NCBI RefSeq assembly: GCF_016522505.1
Contig: NZ_JAEHOH010000008.1
Span: 25,188 to 89,187 of the forward strand
Direction: 5' to 3'
Length of the DNA stretch: 64,000 bases
Source of the DNA: Leucobacter chromiisoli
GTDB lineage: Bacteria > Actinomycetota > Actinomycetes > Actinomycetales > Microbacteriaceae
This document shows, one piece after another, positions 8,381 to 17,748 of this stretch (positions within the stretch are counted from its first letter, which is position 1; each line of letters begins with the position of its first letter). Under the pieces are notes generated by a model. That model saw nothing but the letters and a program-made list of their open reading frames with translations. It was not told where the DNA came from and searched no databases. Position numbers and translations under genes: made by a program.

Positions 8381-9376
8381 TCAGCGCCCGGCGCGTCGCA
8401 CCCGCTGGAGGTGCATCTCGGTCTGCCCGAGGGCCGAGAGCAGGCTGCTCCCCCGCAGGTTCTCCCAGCCGTAGCTCCAGGTGAGGCGCGACGCGACCTC
8501 CCACACCGGCAGGTCCGACTCCCCCGCGACCACCTCGGCGACCGCCGCCCCGCGCGAGCGATGGTGCTCGGCGATCTCGATCGCCCGCTCCCGCGCTCCC
8601 GCGAACCGGAAGCCGTGGCCGGGGCACACCTCGACCTCGCCGAGGGCGGCGACCGAGGCGAGCGACGCGGAGTAGTCGCCCAGCGGATCGTCCCCGAGCG
8701 CGCGGCCCCCGAGGCCGATGCCCGGGTTGATGGCCGGCAGCACGTGGTCGCCCGTGAAGACGACCCCCGAGGCGTCGTCGACGAGGGAGACGTGCCCCGG
8801 CGTGTGGCCCGGGGTGTGCAGGACGCGGAGCCTCCTCCGGCCGAGGCGCACCTCCTCTCCCCCGGTCAACGCCTGCGACACCTCGAATGCGGGCACGTCC
8901 ACCACGCCGCGTCCCGCCGCCTCGCGCAGCTCCCCCCGGCGATCCGCGGGCACCCGCCACCTCCGCAGCGCCGCCTCGAGCAGATCCGGCTCCATCAGCG
9001 CCGCGCCCGACCGGATCGCCTCGACGTCGGTCCGATGCATGCGCACCCGGGCGCCGGAGGCCTCGACCAGCCGAGCGGTCAGTCCCGAGTGGTCGTGGTG
9101 CAGGTGCGTGAGCGTGATCGAGGCGATGTCCTCGATCCCGAAGCCCGCCGAGCGCAGCGCGGCGCCCAGCAGCAGCAGGTTCTCCTCCGAGTCGCTGCCC
9201 GCATCGATCAGGTGCGCCGACCCGTCGCCGCCGTCCACGGCGTACACGAGCGAGTAGTGCAGCGTCTCCCCCGGCATCGGCAGGGCCACGGCGAGGATCC
9301 CGGGCCGCACCTCCTCCGGCGCGGGGATCTCGCCGCGCACGAAGGCGGCGCGCTGCGCCTCACTCGTCACCCGCAT
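8381..9376 (-). CDS. Metallo-beta-lactamase-fold hydrolase
   Basis: 331 aa with the binuclear metal motif H91-x-H93-x-D95-H96 (THLHHDHSG). Further ligands appear in HTPGHTPGHVSL, FTGDHVLPAINPG and CPGHGFRF, and a C-terminal helical extension resembles glyoxalase-II/LACTB2-like enzymes. The substrate is probably a thioester or an aromatic-type ester, but nothing in the sequence fixes it. It starts 39 bp after the end of prpC in the same direction, so it may be co-transcribed with the propionate genes. It converges on the metal exporter across a 99-bp gap without a clear terminator. Confidence 0.85.
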   Translation of the reverse strand: MRVTSEAQRAAFVRGEIPAPEEVRPGILAVALPMPGETLHYSLVYAVDGGDGSAHLIDAGSDSEENLLLLGAALRSAGFGIEDIASITLTHLHHDHSGLTARLVEASGARVRMHRTDVEAIRSGAALMEPDLLEAALRRWRVPADRRGELREAAGRGVVDVPAFEVSQALTGGEEVRLGRRRLRVLHTPGHTPGHVSLVDDASGVVFTGDHVLPAINPGIGLGGRALGDDPLGDYSASLASVAALGEVEVCPGHGFRFAGARERAIEIAEHHRSRGAAVAEVVAGESDLPVWEVASRLTWSYGWENLRGSSLLSALGQTEMHLQRVRRAGR

Positions 9377-9415
9377 CGTGCCCTCCGTCCGCCGGCGCGA
9401 ACGCTCCGCGTCCGC

Positions 9416-10603
9416 TTACGCCGACTCCTCCGGACGCTCCTGCGCCTCGAGCTCGGCCGCGTCGGGCACGTACCCCTCGATGTGGCGCTCGTCGGCGCCG
9501 TTGTAGGCCGACAGAGGGCGGATCAGCGCGTTCGACGCCGTCTGCTCCATGATGTGCGCCGTCCACCCCGTCACGCGCGAGGCGATGAAGAGCGGCGTGA
9601 ACGTGAGCGTGTCGAAGCCGATCAGGTTGTACGCGGGGCCGGAGGGGTAGTCGAGGTTCGGGTAGATGCCCTTGCGCGAGACGAACTCGCTCTCGAGCTT
9701 CGCGTACAGCTCCGCCACGTCGGGGCGGTCGTAGTGCTCGATCAGCGTGTCGAGCGCCGCCTTCATGGTCGGCACGCGCGAGTCGCCGCGCTTGTAGACG
9801 CGGTGCCCGAAGCCCATGATCTTCCGCTTCTCCGCGAGCGCCTGGTCGAGCCACGGCACCACGTTGTCGGCCGAGCCGATCTCGCTCATGATGTGCAGCA
9901 CCGCCTCGTTCGCGCCGCCGTGCAGCGGGCCCTTGAGGGCGCCGATCGCGCCGACGACGGCGGAGTACAGGTCGGAGAGCGTCGAGGTGATGACCCGCGC
10001 CGTGAAGGTGGAGGCGTTGAAGGAGTGCTCCGCGTACAGGATCATCGAGCGGTTGAACGCGTCGACGACGACCTCGTCGGCCTCCTCGCCGAACGTCATC
10101 CAGAGGAAGTTCGCCGAGTAGTCGAGATCGTCGCGCGGCTCGACGATCTCCTGCCCGCGGCGACGGCGCTGGCCGTACGCCACGATCGAGGGCAGCGCCG
10201 CGTAGAGGCGGATGCTGCGCTCCAGGTTCTCCTCAGGGCTGCCGGCGGCGTCGAGCACCGATCCCGAACCCGAGTTGTCGGACGCCCCGATCACGCTGAC
10301 CGCGGTGCGCACCTCGTCCATCGGGTGCGCGTCGAGCGGCAGCAGATCGATCGCGGCCCTCACGTTGTCGGCGAGCGCCCGGTGCCTGCGCTCCTCGGCC
10401 CGCAGCTCGGCCAGCTGCTCGTCGGTCGGCAGCTCCCCGTGCCACAGCAGATAGGCCACGGCCTCGAAGGGCTGCGTCGCCGCGAGCTCCTGCACCGGAT
10501 ACCCGCGGTACAGCAGGCTGTTCGTCTCGGGGTTGACCTTGGAGACGGCCGTGTAGTCGACGACGACGCCCGCGAGGCCCTTCTTGATGTCTGCTTCCGC
10601 CAT
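9416..10603 (-). CDS. prpC: 2-methylcitrate synthase
   Basis: 395 aa citrate-synthase-family enzyme. It condenses propionyl-CoA with oxaloacetate to 2-methylcitrate. The family His motif is GFGHRVYKRGDSRVPTMKAA in the C-terminal half; a second active-site segment is LHGGANEAVLHIM, and FDTLTFTPLFIASRVTGWTAHIMEQ closes the domain. The ATG (10601-10603) has an AGGAGC site. It follows prpB by 50 bp in the order prpD-prpB-prpC. Its context separates it from housekeeping citrate synthase, although such enzymes can have some citrate synthase activity. Confidence 0.95.
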   Translation of the reverse strand: MAEADIKKGLAGVVVDYTAVSKVNPETNSLLYRGYPVQELAATQPFEAVAYLLWHGELPTDEQLAELRAEERRHRALADNVRAAIDLLPLDAHPMDEVRTAVSVIGASDNSGSGSVLDAAGSPEENLERSIRLYAALPSIVAYGQRRRRGQEIVEPRDDLDYSANFLWMTFGEEADEVVVDAFNRSMILYAEHSFNASTFTARVITSTLSDLYSAVVGAIGALKGPLHGGANEAVLHIMSEIGSADNVVPWLDQALAEKRKIMGFGHRVYKRGDSRVPTMKAALDTLIEHYDRPDVAELYAKLESEFVSRKGIYPNLDYPSGPAYNLIGFDTLTFTPLFIASRVTGWTAHIMEQTASNALIRPLSAYNGADERHIEGYVPDAAELEAQERPEESA

Positions 10604-10653
10604 GATTCGCTCCTTTGCTGGCTGCGCGTGAAGTCCGTGTCCGGGATCCGACG

Positions 10654-11553
10654 CTAGCGTTCGACCGTGAAATTGAACACGCTCGTGTCGAAGTGGTTGT
10701 AGTCCTCGTAGTCGATCAGCTCGTACAGATCCGCCCGGTGCTGCATCTCCTCGAGCTTCGAGGTCAGACGCCCCTCCTCGTTCAGCGTATCCAGCGCCCG
10801 GCCGGTCGCGCCCATGGAGATCCGCAGCATCGACACGGGCCAGATCACGATGTTCATGCCCACGTCGGCCAGCTGCTGCGAGGAGAACAGCTCGCTCTTG
10901 CCGAACTCGGTCATGTTCGCGAGCAGCGGCACATCGACGGCCTGCCGCATCCGCTCGAACTCCTCCAGCGTGCGCATCGCCTCCGGGAAGATCGCGTCCG
11001 CGCCCGCGTCCACGAGCGCCTTCGCCCGGTCCACCGCCGCGTCCATGCCGTCGGCGGCGCGGATGTCGGTGCGGGCCATGATCAGGAAGTTCTCGTCGCG
11101 GCGGGCGTCGACGGCGGCGCGGATGCGCTTGACCGCGGTGCTCTCGTCCACGACGGCCTTACCGTCGAGGTGGCCGCAGCGCTTCGGGTTCACCTGGTCC
11201 TCGATGTGGCAGCCGGCGAGGCCGGCGTCCTCGAGCTCCTGGATGGTGCGCGCCACGTTCATCGGCTCGCCGAACCCCGTGTCCGCGTCGATGATCGCCG
11301 GCAGCTCGGTCATGCGGGCGATCTGCTTGCCGCGACCGGCGACCTCGCTGAGCGTGGTGAGCCCGATGTCGGGCAGGCCGAGGTCGGCGGCGAGCACGGC
11401 GCCGGAGATGTAGACGCCGTCGAAGCCCTTGCGCTCGATCAGGCGCGCCGAAAGCGGGTTGAAGGCGCCGGGGAAGCGCAGCAGCTCCCCGCCGGCGAGC
11501 CGCTCGCGCAGGTTCCGGCGCTTGTCGGCGGCCGAGGTCTTACTGTAGAGCAT
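10654..11553 (-). CDS. prpB: 2-methylisocitrate lyase
   Basis: 299 aa member of the isocitrate lyase/PEP mutase superfamily. It splits 2-methylisocitrate into pyruvate and succinate, the last step of the methylcitrate cycle. The catalytic loop KRCGHLDGK carries Cys126, and Mg2+ ligands lie in IIDADTGFGEP and IEDQVNPK. Length matches bacterial PrpB (about 295 aa). The start has AAAGGA upstream. It lies 93 bp after prpD and 50 bp before prpC. Confidence 0.96.
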   Translation of the reverse strand: MLYSKTSAADKRRNLRERLAGGELLRFPGAFNPLSARLIERKGFDGVYISGAVLAADLGLPDIGLTTLSEVAGRGKQIARMTELPAIIDADTGFGEPMNVARTIQELEDAGLAGCHIEDQVNPKRCGHLDGKAVVDESTAVKRIRAAVDARRDENFLIMARTDIRAADGMDAAVDRAKALVDAGADAIFPEAMRTLEEFERMRQAVDVPLLANMTEFGKSELFSSQQLADVGMNIVIWPVSMLRISMGATGRALDTLNEEGRLTSKLEEMQHRADLYELIDYEDYNHFDTSVFNFTVER

Positions 11554-11646
11554 CGGTTCGTCCTTTCGATGGAGGGGTGTTCGCTCCCCGGGCCGGCCGG
11601 GAGGAGGAGCGGCGCTCCCCCGCCGGCGGGCCCGGGGAGCCGCGCA

Positions 11647-13185
11647 TCAGAAGAGGCCCTGCGGCGCTGCGGCGAGATCGATCGCGCCGGCCTTCGCGAC
11701 GATGTTCAGCTCGCGCACCTCGTCCGCGGTGAGCTCGGGCAGGCGCTGCACGAGGTCGAGGAAGCGCTCGATCTCCGCCTCCTCGAGCACTGGCTCGGCG
11801 AGGGTGCGGAACTTGGCGATGTACTGCTCGCGGGCGAAGGGGCGCGCGCCGAGCGGGTGGGCGTCGGCGACGGCGATCTCGTCGACGAGCTTCGTGCCGT
11901 CGGCGAGCTCGATCTCCACGCGGCCGCCGAACGACTTCTCGTCGGGATCCTCGGAGTGGTAGCGGCGCGTCCACTCGGCGTCCTCGGCCGTGGTGATCTT
12001 GTGCCACAGCTCGACCGTGTCGGCGCGGCCGGCGCGCTCCGGGGCGTACGAGTCGACGTGGTGCCAGCCGCCGTCCTGCAGCGCGACCGCGAAGATGTAC
12101 GGGATCGAGTGGTCGAGCGTCTCGCGCGAGGCCTTCGGGTCGTACTTCTGCGGGTCGTTCGCGCCCGAGCCGATCACGTAGTGCGTGTGGTGGCTCGTGT
12201 GCAGCACGATCGCCGCGATGTTGGCGGGATCCGCGAGCTCGGGGCGCTCGTTGTGCAGCTTGCGGGCCAGGTCGATCCAGGCCTGGGCCTGGTACTCGGC
12301 CGAGTGCTCCTTGGTGTAGGAGTCGAGGATCGCGCGCTTCGCCTCGCCCGGTGCGGGCAGCGGCACCTGGTAGGAGGCGTCGGGGCCGTCGAGCATCCAC
12401 GCGATGACGCCGTCCTCGCCCTCGTAGATCGGGCTCGGCGAGGTCTGGCCGCGCATCGCGCGGTCGACGGCCTCGACCGCCATCTTGCCGGCGAACGCGG
12501 GAGCGTGCGCCTTCCACGTCGAGATCTCGCCCTTGCGGCTCTGGCGGGTGGCGGTGGTGGTGTGCAGGCCCTGCGCGACGGCCTGGTAGATGGTCTCGGT
12601 GTCGAGGCCGAGCAGCGTACCGATGCCGGCCGCCGCCGAGGGGCCGATGTGGGCGACGTGGTCGATCTTGTGCTTGTGCAGGCAGATGGAGCGCACGAGG
12701 TCCATCTGGATCTCGTAGCCGGTCGCGATGCCGCGGATCAGCGCGGCGCCGTCCTTGCCGACGTGCTGGGCGACGGCGAGGATCGGCGGGATGTTGTCGC
12801 CCGGGTGCGAGTACTCGGCCGCGAGGAAGGTGTCGTGGTAGTCGAGCTCTCGCACGGCGACGCCGTTGGCCCAGGCGGCCCACTCGGGGCTCGACTTCCG
12901 GGCGCCCTCCCCCGTGCTCGGCAGACCGAAGATCGCGGATCCGTCGCCCCCGTTGGACACCGGGTGCGAGAGGGCCTGCGCGCGGGCGGCGACGATCGGA
13001 CCGCGGCCCAGCGACGCCGCGGCGACCGACGCGTTGTCGATGATGCGGTTGATGATCATGTCGACGACGTCGGCCTCGACCTCCACCGGGTCGGTCGCGA
13101 CCTCCGCGATCTTCCAGGCCAGCTGCTCCTCGCGGGGCAGATCCTCTTCGCTCTTGTAGACGCGGACGTGGTGATTGACGGTCAT
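11647..13185 (-). CDS. prpD: 2-methylcitrate dehydratase
   Basis: 512 aa MmgE/PrpD-family enzyme that dehydrates 2-methylcitrate to 2-methyl-cis-aconitate. It is close to E. coli PrpD in length (483 aa). Typical segments are [20 protein letters not shown] near the N-terminus, [20 protein letters not shown], and [16 protein letters not shown] helices in the middle. Its ATG overlaps the stop of the gntR gene (ATGA at 13182-13185), so regulator and enzymes are one transcript. An aconitase would still be needed to hydrate the product; none is in the window. Confidence 0.96.
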   Translation of the reverse strand: MTVNHHVRVYKSEEDLPREEQLAWKIAEVATDPVEVEADVVDMIINRIIDNASVAAASLGRGPIVAARAQALSHPVSNGGDGSAIFGLPSTGEGARKSSPEWAAWANGVAVRELDYHDTFLAAEYSHPGDNIPPILAVAQHVGKDGAALIRGIATGYEIQMDLVRSICLHKHKIDHVAHIGPSAAAGIGTLLGLDTETIYQAVAQGLHTTTATRQSRKGEISTWKAHAPAFAGKMAVEAVDRAMRGQTSPSPIYEGEDGVIAWMLDGPDASYQVPLPAPGEAKRAILDSYTKEHSAEYQAQAWIDLARKLHNERPELADPANIAAIVLHTSHHTHYVIGSGANDPQKYDPKASRETLDHSIPYIFAVALQDGGWHHVDSYAPERAGRADTVELWHKITTAEDAEWTRRYHSEDPDEKSFGGRVEIELADGTKLVDEIAVADAHPLGARPFAREQYIAKFRTLAEPVLEEAEIERFLDLVQRLPELTADEVRELNIVAKAGAIDLAAAPQGLF

Positions 13186-13820
13186 CGGTTTCCTTCCGGG
13201 AGAGACGTGAGAATGGCGGTCAGTGCGTTGTGCAGATGTACGTGGGTGGCGTGGGCGGCGAGCTCCGCGTCCCCGTCAGCGACCGCCGAGGCGATGAGCG
13301 CGTGCTCGTCTGCCGAGGCCTGCATGCGACCGCGATTGTCGCTGGTCAGGCGCCGCGCGCGCACGAGATGGGTGCGGATCGTGCGCAGGGCCGAGGTGAG
13401 GTACGCGTTGTCGACGGCGGCGTCGAGGGCCGCGTCGAACCGGGCGATCAGGGCGTAGTAGGCCTCGATGGCCTCATCGCTGTCGAGGTGCGCCCGCGTG
13501 AACTCCTCGGAGAGGGCGCGGAACGCGGAACGGTCGCCGCGGGCCGAGGCGAGCCTCGCCATCATCGTCTCGAGGGCGCGTCGCGCCTCGAAGAGCGCGC
13601 GAATGTCGTCGGCATCGAAGTCGGTGACGACGGTCACGCGCGGCGACTGCTGGGTCACGAGTCCGTCGGCGACGAGCCTGCCGATCGCCTCGCGCAGCGG
13701 GGTGCGGCTGACGCCGAGCCGGGTCGCCTGCTCGACCTCGCCGAGCACCGTGCCGGGCGCGAGCGCTCCGCTCTGGATCTCGTCGAGGAGCGTCACATAG
13801 GCGCGGTCACTGGCGCGCAT
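13182..13820 (-). CDS. GntR-family (FadR-type) regulator of the propionate operon
   Basis: 212 aa. An N-terminal winged helix (residues 8-75) contains [24 protein letters not shown]; the C-terminal half is an all-helical FCD ligand domain with metal-ligand-like residues ([29 protein letters not shown]). It is the first gene of the prp operon and overlaps prpD by 4 bp. Two TGTATAC-type palindromes directly upstream (13850-13859 and 13904-13909) are probable autoregulatory operators. The likely effector is a methylcitrate-cycle intermediate, by analogy with other propionate regulators. Confidence 0.9.
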   Translation of the reverse strand: MRASDRAYVTLLDEIQSGALAPGTVLGEVEQATRLGVSRTPLREAIGRLVADGLVTQQSPRVTVVTDFDADDIRALFEARRALETMMARLASARGDRSAFRALSEEFTRAHLDSDEAIEAYYALIARFDAALDAAVDNAYLTSALRTIRTHLVRARRLTSDNRGRMQASADEHALIASAVADGDAELAAHATHVHLHNALTAILTSLPEGNR

Positions 13821-13849
13821 CGGCTGGCCTCCTCACCTCTTCCCCCTCA

Positions 13850-13909
13850 GTGTATACACACCGAGAGGAAAAACCCAAGAGGCGAGGTGATGATCCCGGC
13901 ACCGTATAC
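13850..13909. promoter_or_regulatory. Pair of GntR-type palindromes upstream of the prp operon
   Basis: A perfect palindrome GTGTATACAC lies at 13850-13859 and a second GTATAC core at 13904-13909, 54 bp apart centre to centre. Both are between the end of bkdC and the start of the gntR-prpDBC operon. TNGTATACNA-like cores are typical of FadR-subfamily GntR sites, so repression by looping or promoter blocking is plausible. Confidence 0.6.
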
Positions 13910-13940
13910 AATCACAGGGCGCACGGGCGGCCCGCAACTC

Positions 13941-15284
13941 TCAGTCGAGCAGCAGTGCGGGCTCCTCGAGCACCGAGGCGACGTCGGCGACGAAGCGGGA
14001 GATGACGTCACCGTCGACGATGCGGTGGTCGAAGGATCCGCCCACCGTGGTCACCATGCGGGGCCGCACCTCGCCGTCGACCACCCACGGCTTCTCGCGG
14101 ATGGTGCCCATCGCCATGATCGCGCACTCGCCCGGGTTCAGGATCGGCGTGCCGAAGTCCATGCCGAACACGCCGATGTTGGTGATCGTGATCGTGCCGT
14201 TCTGCATGTCGGCCGGGGGAGTGCGCCCGTCGCGCGCGGTGATGGTCAGCCGCTCGATCGCCTTCGCGAGCTCGAGCAGGCTGAGATCCTGCGCCTCCTT
14301 GACGTTCGGCACGATGAGCCCCCTGGGGGTCGCCGCGGCGATGCCGAGGTTGACGAAGTTGTGCCGGATGATCTCCGTCTCGGTGAAGGTCGAGTTGATC
14401 TCGGGGTTGCGCCGGATCGCCCACAGCATCGCCTTCGCGAAGATAAGCAGCGGCGACACCTTGACGCCCGCGAAGTCGGTGGAGCTCTTGAGCCGCTTGA
14501 CGAACTCCATGGTGCGGGTGGCGTCGACCTCGGTGAAGACGCTGACGTGGGGCGCGTCGTTGGAGCTCGCGACCATCGCCTGCGCGGTCATCTTGCGCAC
14601 GCCCTTGAGCGGGATCCGCTCCTCGCGCGCCTCCGACGGCTCCGGCGTGGCGATGTTGCGGAACAGGCTGGCCTGCGAGGCCTGCCGCACCACGTCGTCG
14701 CGCAGGATCTCTCCCGCGATCCCGGATCCGGCCATCTGGGCGAGGTCGACGCCGAGATCCTTCGCCAGCTTGCGGATCGGCGGCTTCGCGATGATGGGAG
14801 AGGCCTCGGCCACCGGGATCGGAGCCCGGTGGATGGGCGATCCCGCCAGCAGCGGCTCACCGCCGCGCCGTCGGCGCGAGCGCACCGCGCCCGCCGTGCC
14901 GTAGCCGACCAGCACGGCCCCGCCCTCGTCGGAGTCCTCGTGCTCCACGCTCGCGGCCGCGTCGGCCACGGCGTCGCGGGTCTCCTCGGAATCGCCGGTC
15001 GTCGTGCCGGCGTCGCCCCCCGTGCCCGCGTCCTGCGTCGCGTCCTCGGTGCGCACGCGCAGGATCGGCTCGCCCACGGGCACGGTGTCGCCGATCTCCG
15101 CCAGCAGCTCGGTGACCACGCCCGTGAACGGCGACGGGAGCTCGACGAGGGACTTCGCGGTCTCGATCTCGCAGATCACCTGATTGAGCGAGACGGTGTC
15201 GCCTGGCGCGACCATCCAGGTGACGATCTCCGCCTCGGTCAGCCCCTCGCCGACGTCGGGGAGGGGGAAGGTCATGTCGCTCAT
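13941..15284 (-). CDS. bkdC: Branched-chain 2-oxoacid dehydrogenase E2 (dihydrolipoyl acyltransferase)
   Basis: 447 aa. An N-terminal lipoyl domain (1-80) carries the lipoylated Lys44 in ETAKS. A linker rich in Asp/Glu/Thr follows, then a peripheral-subunit-binding domain ([21 protein letters not shown], around 175-205) and a catalytic domain ending in the active-site motif [10 protein letters not shown]. It transfers acyl groups from lipoate to CoA. With the E1 genes upstream it makes the BCKDH or a related 2-oxoacid complex; no E3 gene is present here. A 27-bp gap separates it from the E1 beta gene. A single lipoyl domain fits BkdC better than the main pyruvate complex. Confidence 0.9.
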   Translation of the reverse strand: MSDMTFPLPDVGEGLTEAEIVTWMVAPGDTVSLNQVICEIETAKSLVELPSPFTGVVTELLAEIGDTVPVGEPILRVRTEDATQDAGTGGDAGTTTGDSEETRDAVADAAASVEHEDSDEGGAVLVGYGTAGAVRSRRRRGGEPLLAGSPIHRAPIPVAEASPIIAKPPIRKLAKDLGVDLAQMAGSGIAGEILRDDVVRQASQASLFRNIATPEPSEAREERIPLKGVRKMTAQAMVASSNDAPHVSVFTEVDATRTMEFVKRLKSSTDFAGVKVSPLLIFAKAMLWAIRRNPEINSTFTETEIIRHNFVNLGIAAATPRGLIVPNVKEAQDLSLLELAKAIERLTITARDGRTPPADMQNGTITITNIGVFGMDFGTPILNPGECAIMAMGTIREKPWVVDGEVRPRMVTTVGGSFDHRIVDGDVISRFVADVASVLEEPALLLD

Positions 15285-15311
15285 CGTTGCTCCAAGCTCG
15301 TGGCGGGGGGA

Positions 15312-16445
15312 TCAGTAGTGCATCGTGCGGTCGACGGCCTCGAGCACGCGGTCGGCGTCGGGCAGGTAGACGCCCTCGAGCTTCGCGGGAGGGAAGGGCA
15401 CGTCGTAGCCGGAGACCCGCAGCACGGGGGCCTGCAGGGAGTAGAACGCCTCCTCGGCGACGTGGGCCGCGATCTCGCTGCCCACGCTGGCTCCGCCCTG
15501 CGCCTCCTGGGCGACGACGAGACGGCCGGTCTTGCGCACCGAGGCGAGCAGCGGCTCGTAGTCGATGGGGGAGACGCTGCGCAGATCCACGACCTCGAGG
15601 CTGGTGCCCTCGCCGCCGGCGATCTCCGCGGCCTGCAGCAGCGTCGTCACCATCGCGCCGTAGCCGACGACCGTCACGTCGCTGCCCGTCCGCGCGATCC
15701 TCGTGGCGTGCAGCGGCGCGGAAGCGGCGGCCGGATCGACCTCGCCCTTCTGCCAGTACTTCGCCTTCGGCTCGAAGAACAGCACAGGATCCGGCGACTG
15801 GATCGCCTGCTGGATCATCCAGTACGCGTCGTTCGCCGTCGAGGGCGCGACCACGCGCAGGCCGGGGGTGTGGGCGAAGTACGCCTCGGGGCTCTCCTGG
15901 TGGTGCTCGACGGCGCCGATGTGACCGCCGTAGGGCACCCGGATCACGACGGGCATCGGCACCTTGCCGTCGTGCCGGCTCGTGATCTTCGCCAGCTGGG
16001 TGACGATCTGGTTGAAGCCGGGGAAGATGAAGCCGTCGAACTGAATCTCGCAGACCGGGCGGTAGCCGTTCATCGCGAGGCCGATCGCACTGCCGATGAT
16101 CCCCGCCTCGGCCAGCGGCGTGTCGAGCACCCGGGCCGAGCCGAAGTCGGCCTGCAGCCGGTCGGTGACGCGGAACACGCCGCCGAGCGGGCCGATATCC
16201 TCGCCCATCAGGATCACACGCTCGTCCGCCGCCATCGCCGCCCGCAGCCCCTCGTTGATCGCCCGTGCGATCGGCAGGGTGGTGCGCTCGGTCAGCAGGT
16301 TCACGGGCGTCGCTTCGACGGACGCGGGCTCGGCGACGGGGCCGATGCGCTGCGCGGCACGCTCGACCGACTCCGCGACCGGATCCGCGGCCGAATCCTG
16401 AGCCTGCCGAGGGGCCTGGACGCTCTGTTCCGTGCTCATGCTCAT
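15312..16445 (-). CDS. bkdB: 2-oxoacid dehydrogenase E1 beta subunit
   Basis: 377 aa. The start ATGAGCATGAGC (first ATG 16443-16445) overlaps the E1 alpha stop by 4 bp; the second ATG six bases on is possible. A 50-residue Gln/Ala/Glu-rich leader precedes the family core: ALRAAMAADERVILMGEDIG, LDTPLAEAGIIGSAIGLAM, GGHIGAVEHHQESPEAYFAH, and a C-terminal transketolase domain. It binds TPP together with E1 alpha and decarboxylates the branched-chain 2-oxoacids from Leu, Ile and Val. The leader has no counterpart in short family members. Confidence 0.92.
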   Translation of the reverse strand: MSMSTEQSVQAPRQAQDSAADPVAESVERAAQRIGPVAEPASVEATPVNLLTERTTLPIARAINEGLRAAMAADERVILMGEDIGPLGGVFRVTDRLQADFGSARVLDTPLAEAGIIGSAIGLAMNGYRPVCEIQFDGFIFPGFNQIVTQLAKITSRHDGKVPMPVVIRVPYGGHIGAVEHHQESPEAYFAHTPGLRVVAPSTANDAYWMIQQAIQSPDPVLFFEPKAKYWQKGEVDPAAASAPLHATRIARTGSDVTVVGYGAMVTTLLQAAEIAGGEGTSLEVVDLRSVSPIDYEPLLASVRKTGRLVVAQEAQGGASVGSEIAAHVAEEAFYSLQAPVLRVSGYDVPFPPAKLEGVYLPDADRVLEAVDRTMHY

Positions 16446-17641
16446 GCTCCTTCGGTCTCCGCGAACGACGACTCGTAGCGGTCGAGCCACTCGCGCTGCT
16501 CCTCGATGCGGGGGTGCGGCTCCGAGTAGACGTGCGCGAACATCGAGTCGGGCTCGGGAACCGGCAGGTGCAGGATCGCGTCGCGCACCCGCTTGGCCTC
16601 GGCGTCGGCCTCGGCGCGCACCTCCTCGAAGAACGCGTCCTCGACGCCGAGCGAGCGCAGGTGGCCCTCGAGCCTCGCGATGGGGTCGCGCCGCTGCCAC
16701 GCCTCGAGCTCCGCGTTCTCGCGGTAGCGGGTGGGGTCGTCGCTCGTCGTGTGCGCGCCGATGCGGTAGGTGAGGGCCTCGATGTAGCCCGGGCCGTGCC
16801 CCTCGCGGGCGAGGCGCAGGAAACGCCGGCCCACGGCGTAGGCCGCGAGCGGGTCGTTGCCGTCGATCTGCACGCTGCGCAGCCCGAACCCGAGCGCCCG
16901 GCGGTACAGAGGGGTGCGCGACTGCCGGGCCACGGGCACGGAGATCGCCCAGCCGTTGTTCTGCACGACGAAGACCTCGGGGGTCTGGTAGCTCGCGGCG
17001 AAGATGAGCGCCTCGTTCGCGTCGCCCTGGCTGGTGGTGCCGTCGCCGTAGAAGACCATGGTGGCCTCTCCGGTCGCGGTGCCCGCCTCGCCCGCGTCGA
17101 GGGCCGTGTCGCCCGCGCGCCGCTTCGCGTCGAGCACCTGGCTGAGCGCGAAGCCCGTCGCGTGCTGCGTCTGGGCGCCGAGCACGAGGGTGTAGAGGTG
17201 GAAGTTGCCGTTCGCGGGGTCGGTCACGTCCCAGCCGCCGTGGGTGAGGCCGCGGAACTGCGCGGCCACGTTCAGGAAGCCGACGCCGCGGATGCGCGCG
17301 ATCGCGTGCTCCCGGTAGGCGGGGAAGATGTGGTCCTGCGGTTCTGCGGCGCGACCGAGGCCGACCTGGCAGCCCTCCTGCCCGACGCTCGGCACCCAGA
17401 GCGCGAGCTGCCCCTGCCGCTGCAGGTGCGTGCACTCGGTGTCGAAGGCCCGGGTCGCGACCATGTCGCGGTACCACTGCTTGAACTCCTCAGCGCCGAT
17501 GCCGTCGAGCTCGGCCGCGTACTCGGCCGCGGTGGCGGACGGCGCGTACCCGCCCTCGTCGTCGAGGAAGCGTATCGGGTCGGGATCCGCGCCGCGCAGG
17601 CCGTCGCCGGGCAGCGGGGTGTCAATGATTTGCTCGCTCAT
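16442..17641 (-). CDS. bkdA: 2-oxoacid dehydrogenase E1 alpha subunit
   Basis: 399 aa from the ATG ending at 17641; an in-frame TTG three codons upstream is a weaker choice. The TPP-binding motif GDG-x-TSQGDANEALIFAAS-x-NNGW lies near residues 195-230, and the phosphorylation-loop-like region YRIGAHTTSDDPTRYR near 295-310. The arrangement E1a-E1b-E2 with overlapping genes is a compact operon. It catalyses oxidative decarboxylation of 2-oxoisovalerate and relatives and supplies acyl-CoAs for branched fatty acids and, through Ile and Val breakdown, propionyl-CoA for the adjacent prp operon. A pyruvate role cannot be excluded from sequence alone. Confidence 0.92.
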   Translation of the reverse strand: MSEQIIDTPLPGDGLRGADPDPIRFLDDEGGYAPSATAAEYAAELDGIGAEEFKQWYRDMVATRAFDTECTHLQRQGQLALWVPSVGQEGCQVGLGRAAEPQDHIFPAYREHAIARIRGVGFLNVAAQFRGLTHGGWDVTDPANGNFHLYTLVLGAQTQHATGFALSQVLDAKRRAGDTALDAGEAGTATGEATMVFYGDGTTSQGDANEALIFAASYQTPEVFVVQNNGWAISVPVARQSRTPLYRRALGFGLRSVQIDGNDPLAAYAVGRRFLRLAREGHGPGYIEALTYRIGAHTTSDDPTRYRENAELEAWQRRDPIARLEGHLRSLGVEDAFFEEVRAEADAEAKRVRDAILHLPVPEPDSMFAHVYSEPHPRIEEQREWLDRYESSFAETEGA

Positions 17642-17748
17642 CCCGATCAAGTGTAATGAGCGCGTCCGTCGTTCAGGGGATATGCGCGCGCCCGCCCGCG
17701 ATGCGAGTCGCCGCCCCGGCTCCCGCCCGCGGGTCGCCCCCGCGCCCC

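Noticed and set aside
10615..16478. Very long + strand open frames (947 and 1082 codons) across the prp and bkd genes
   Set aside because: They are antisense shadows of high-GC coding sequence: Arg/Ala/Gly/His-rich, no domain pattern, and they cross several well-identified leftward genes.
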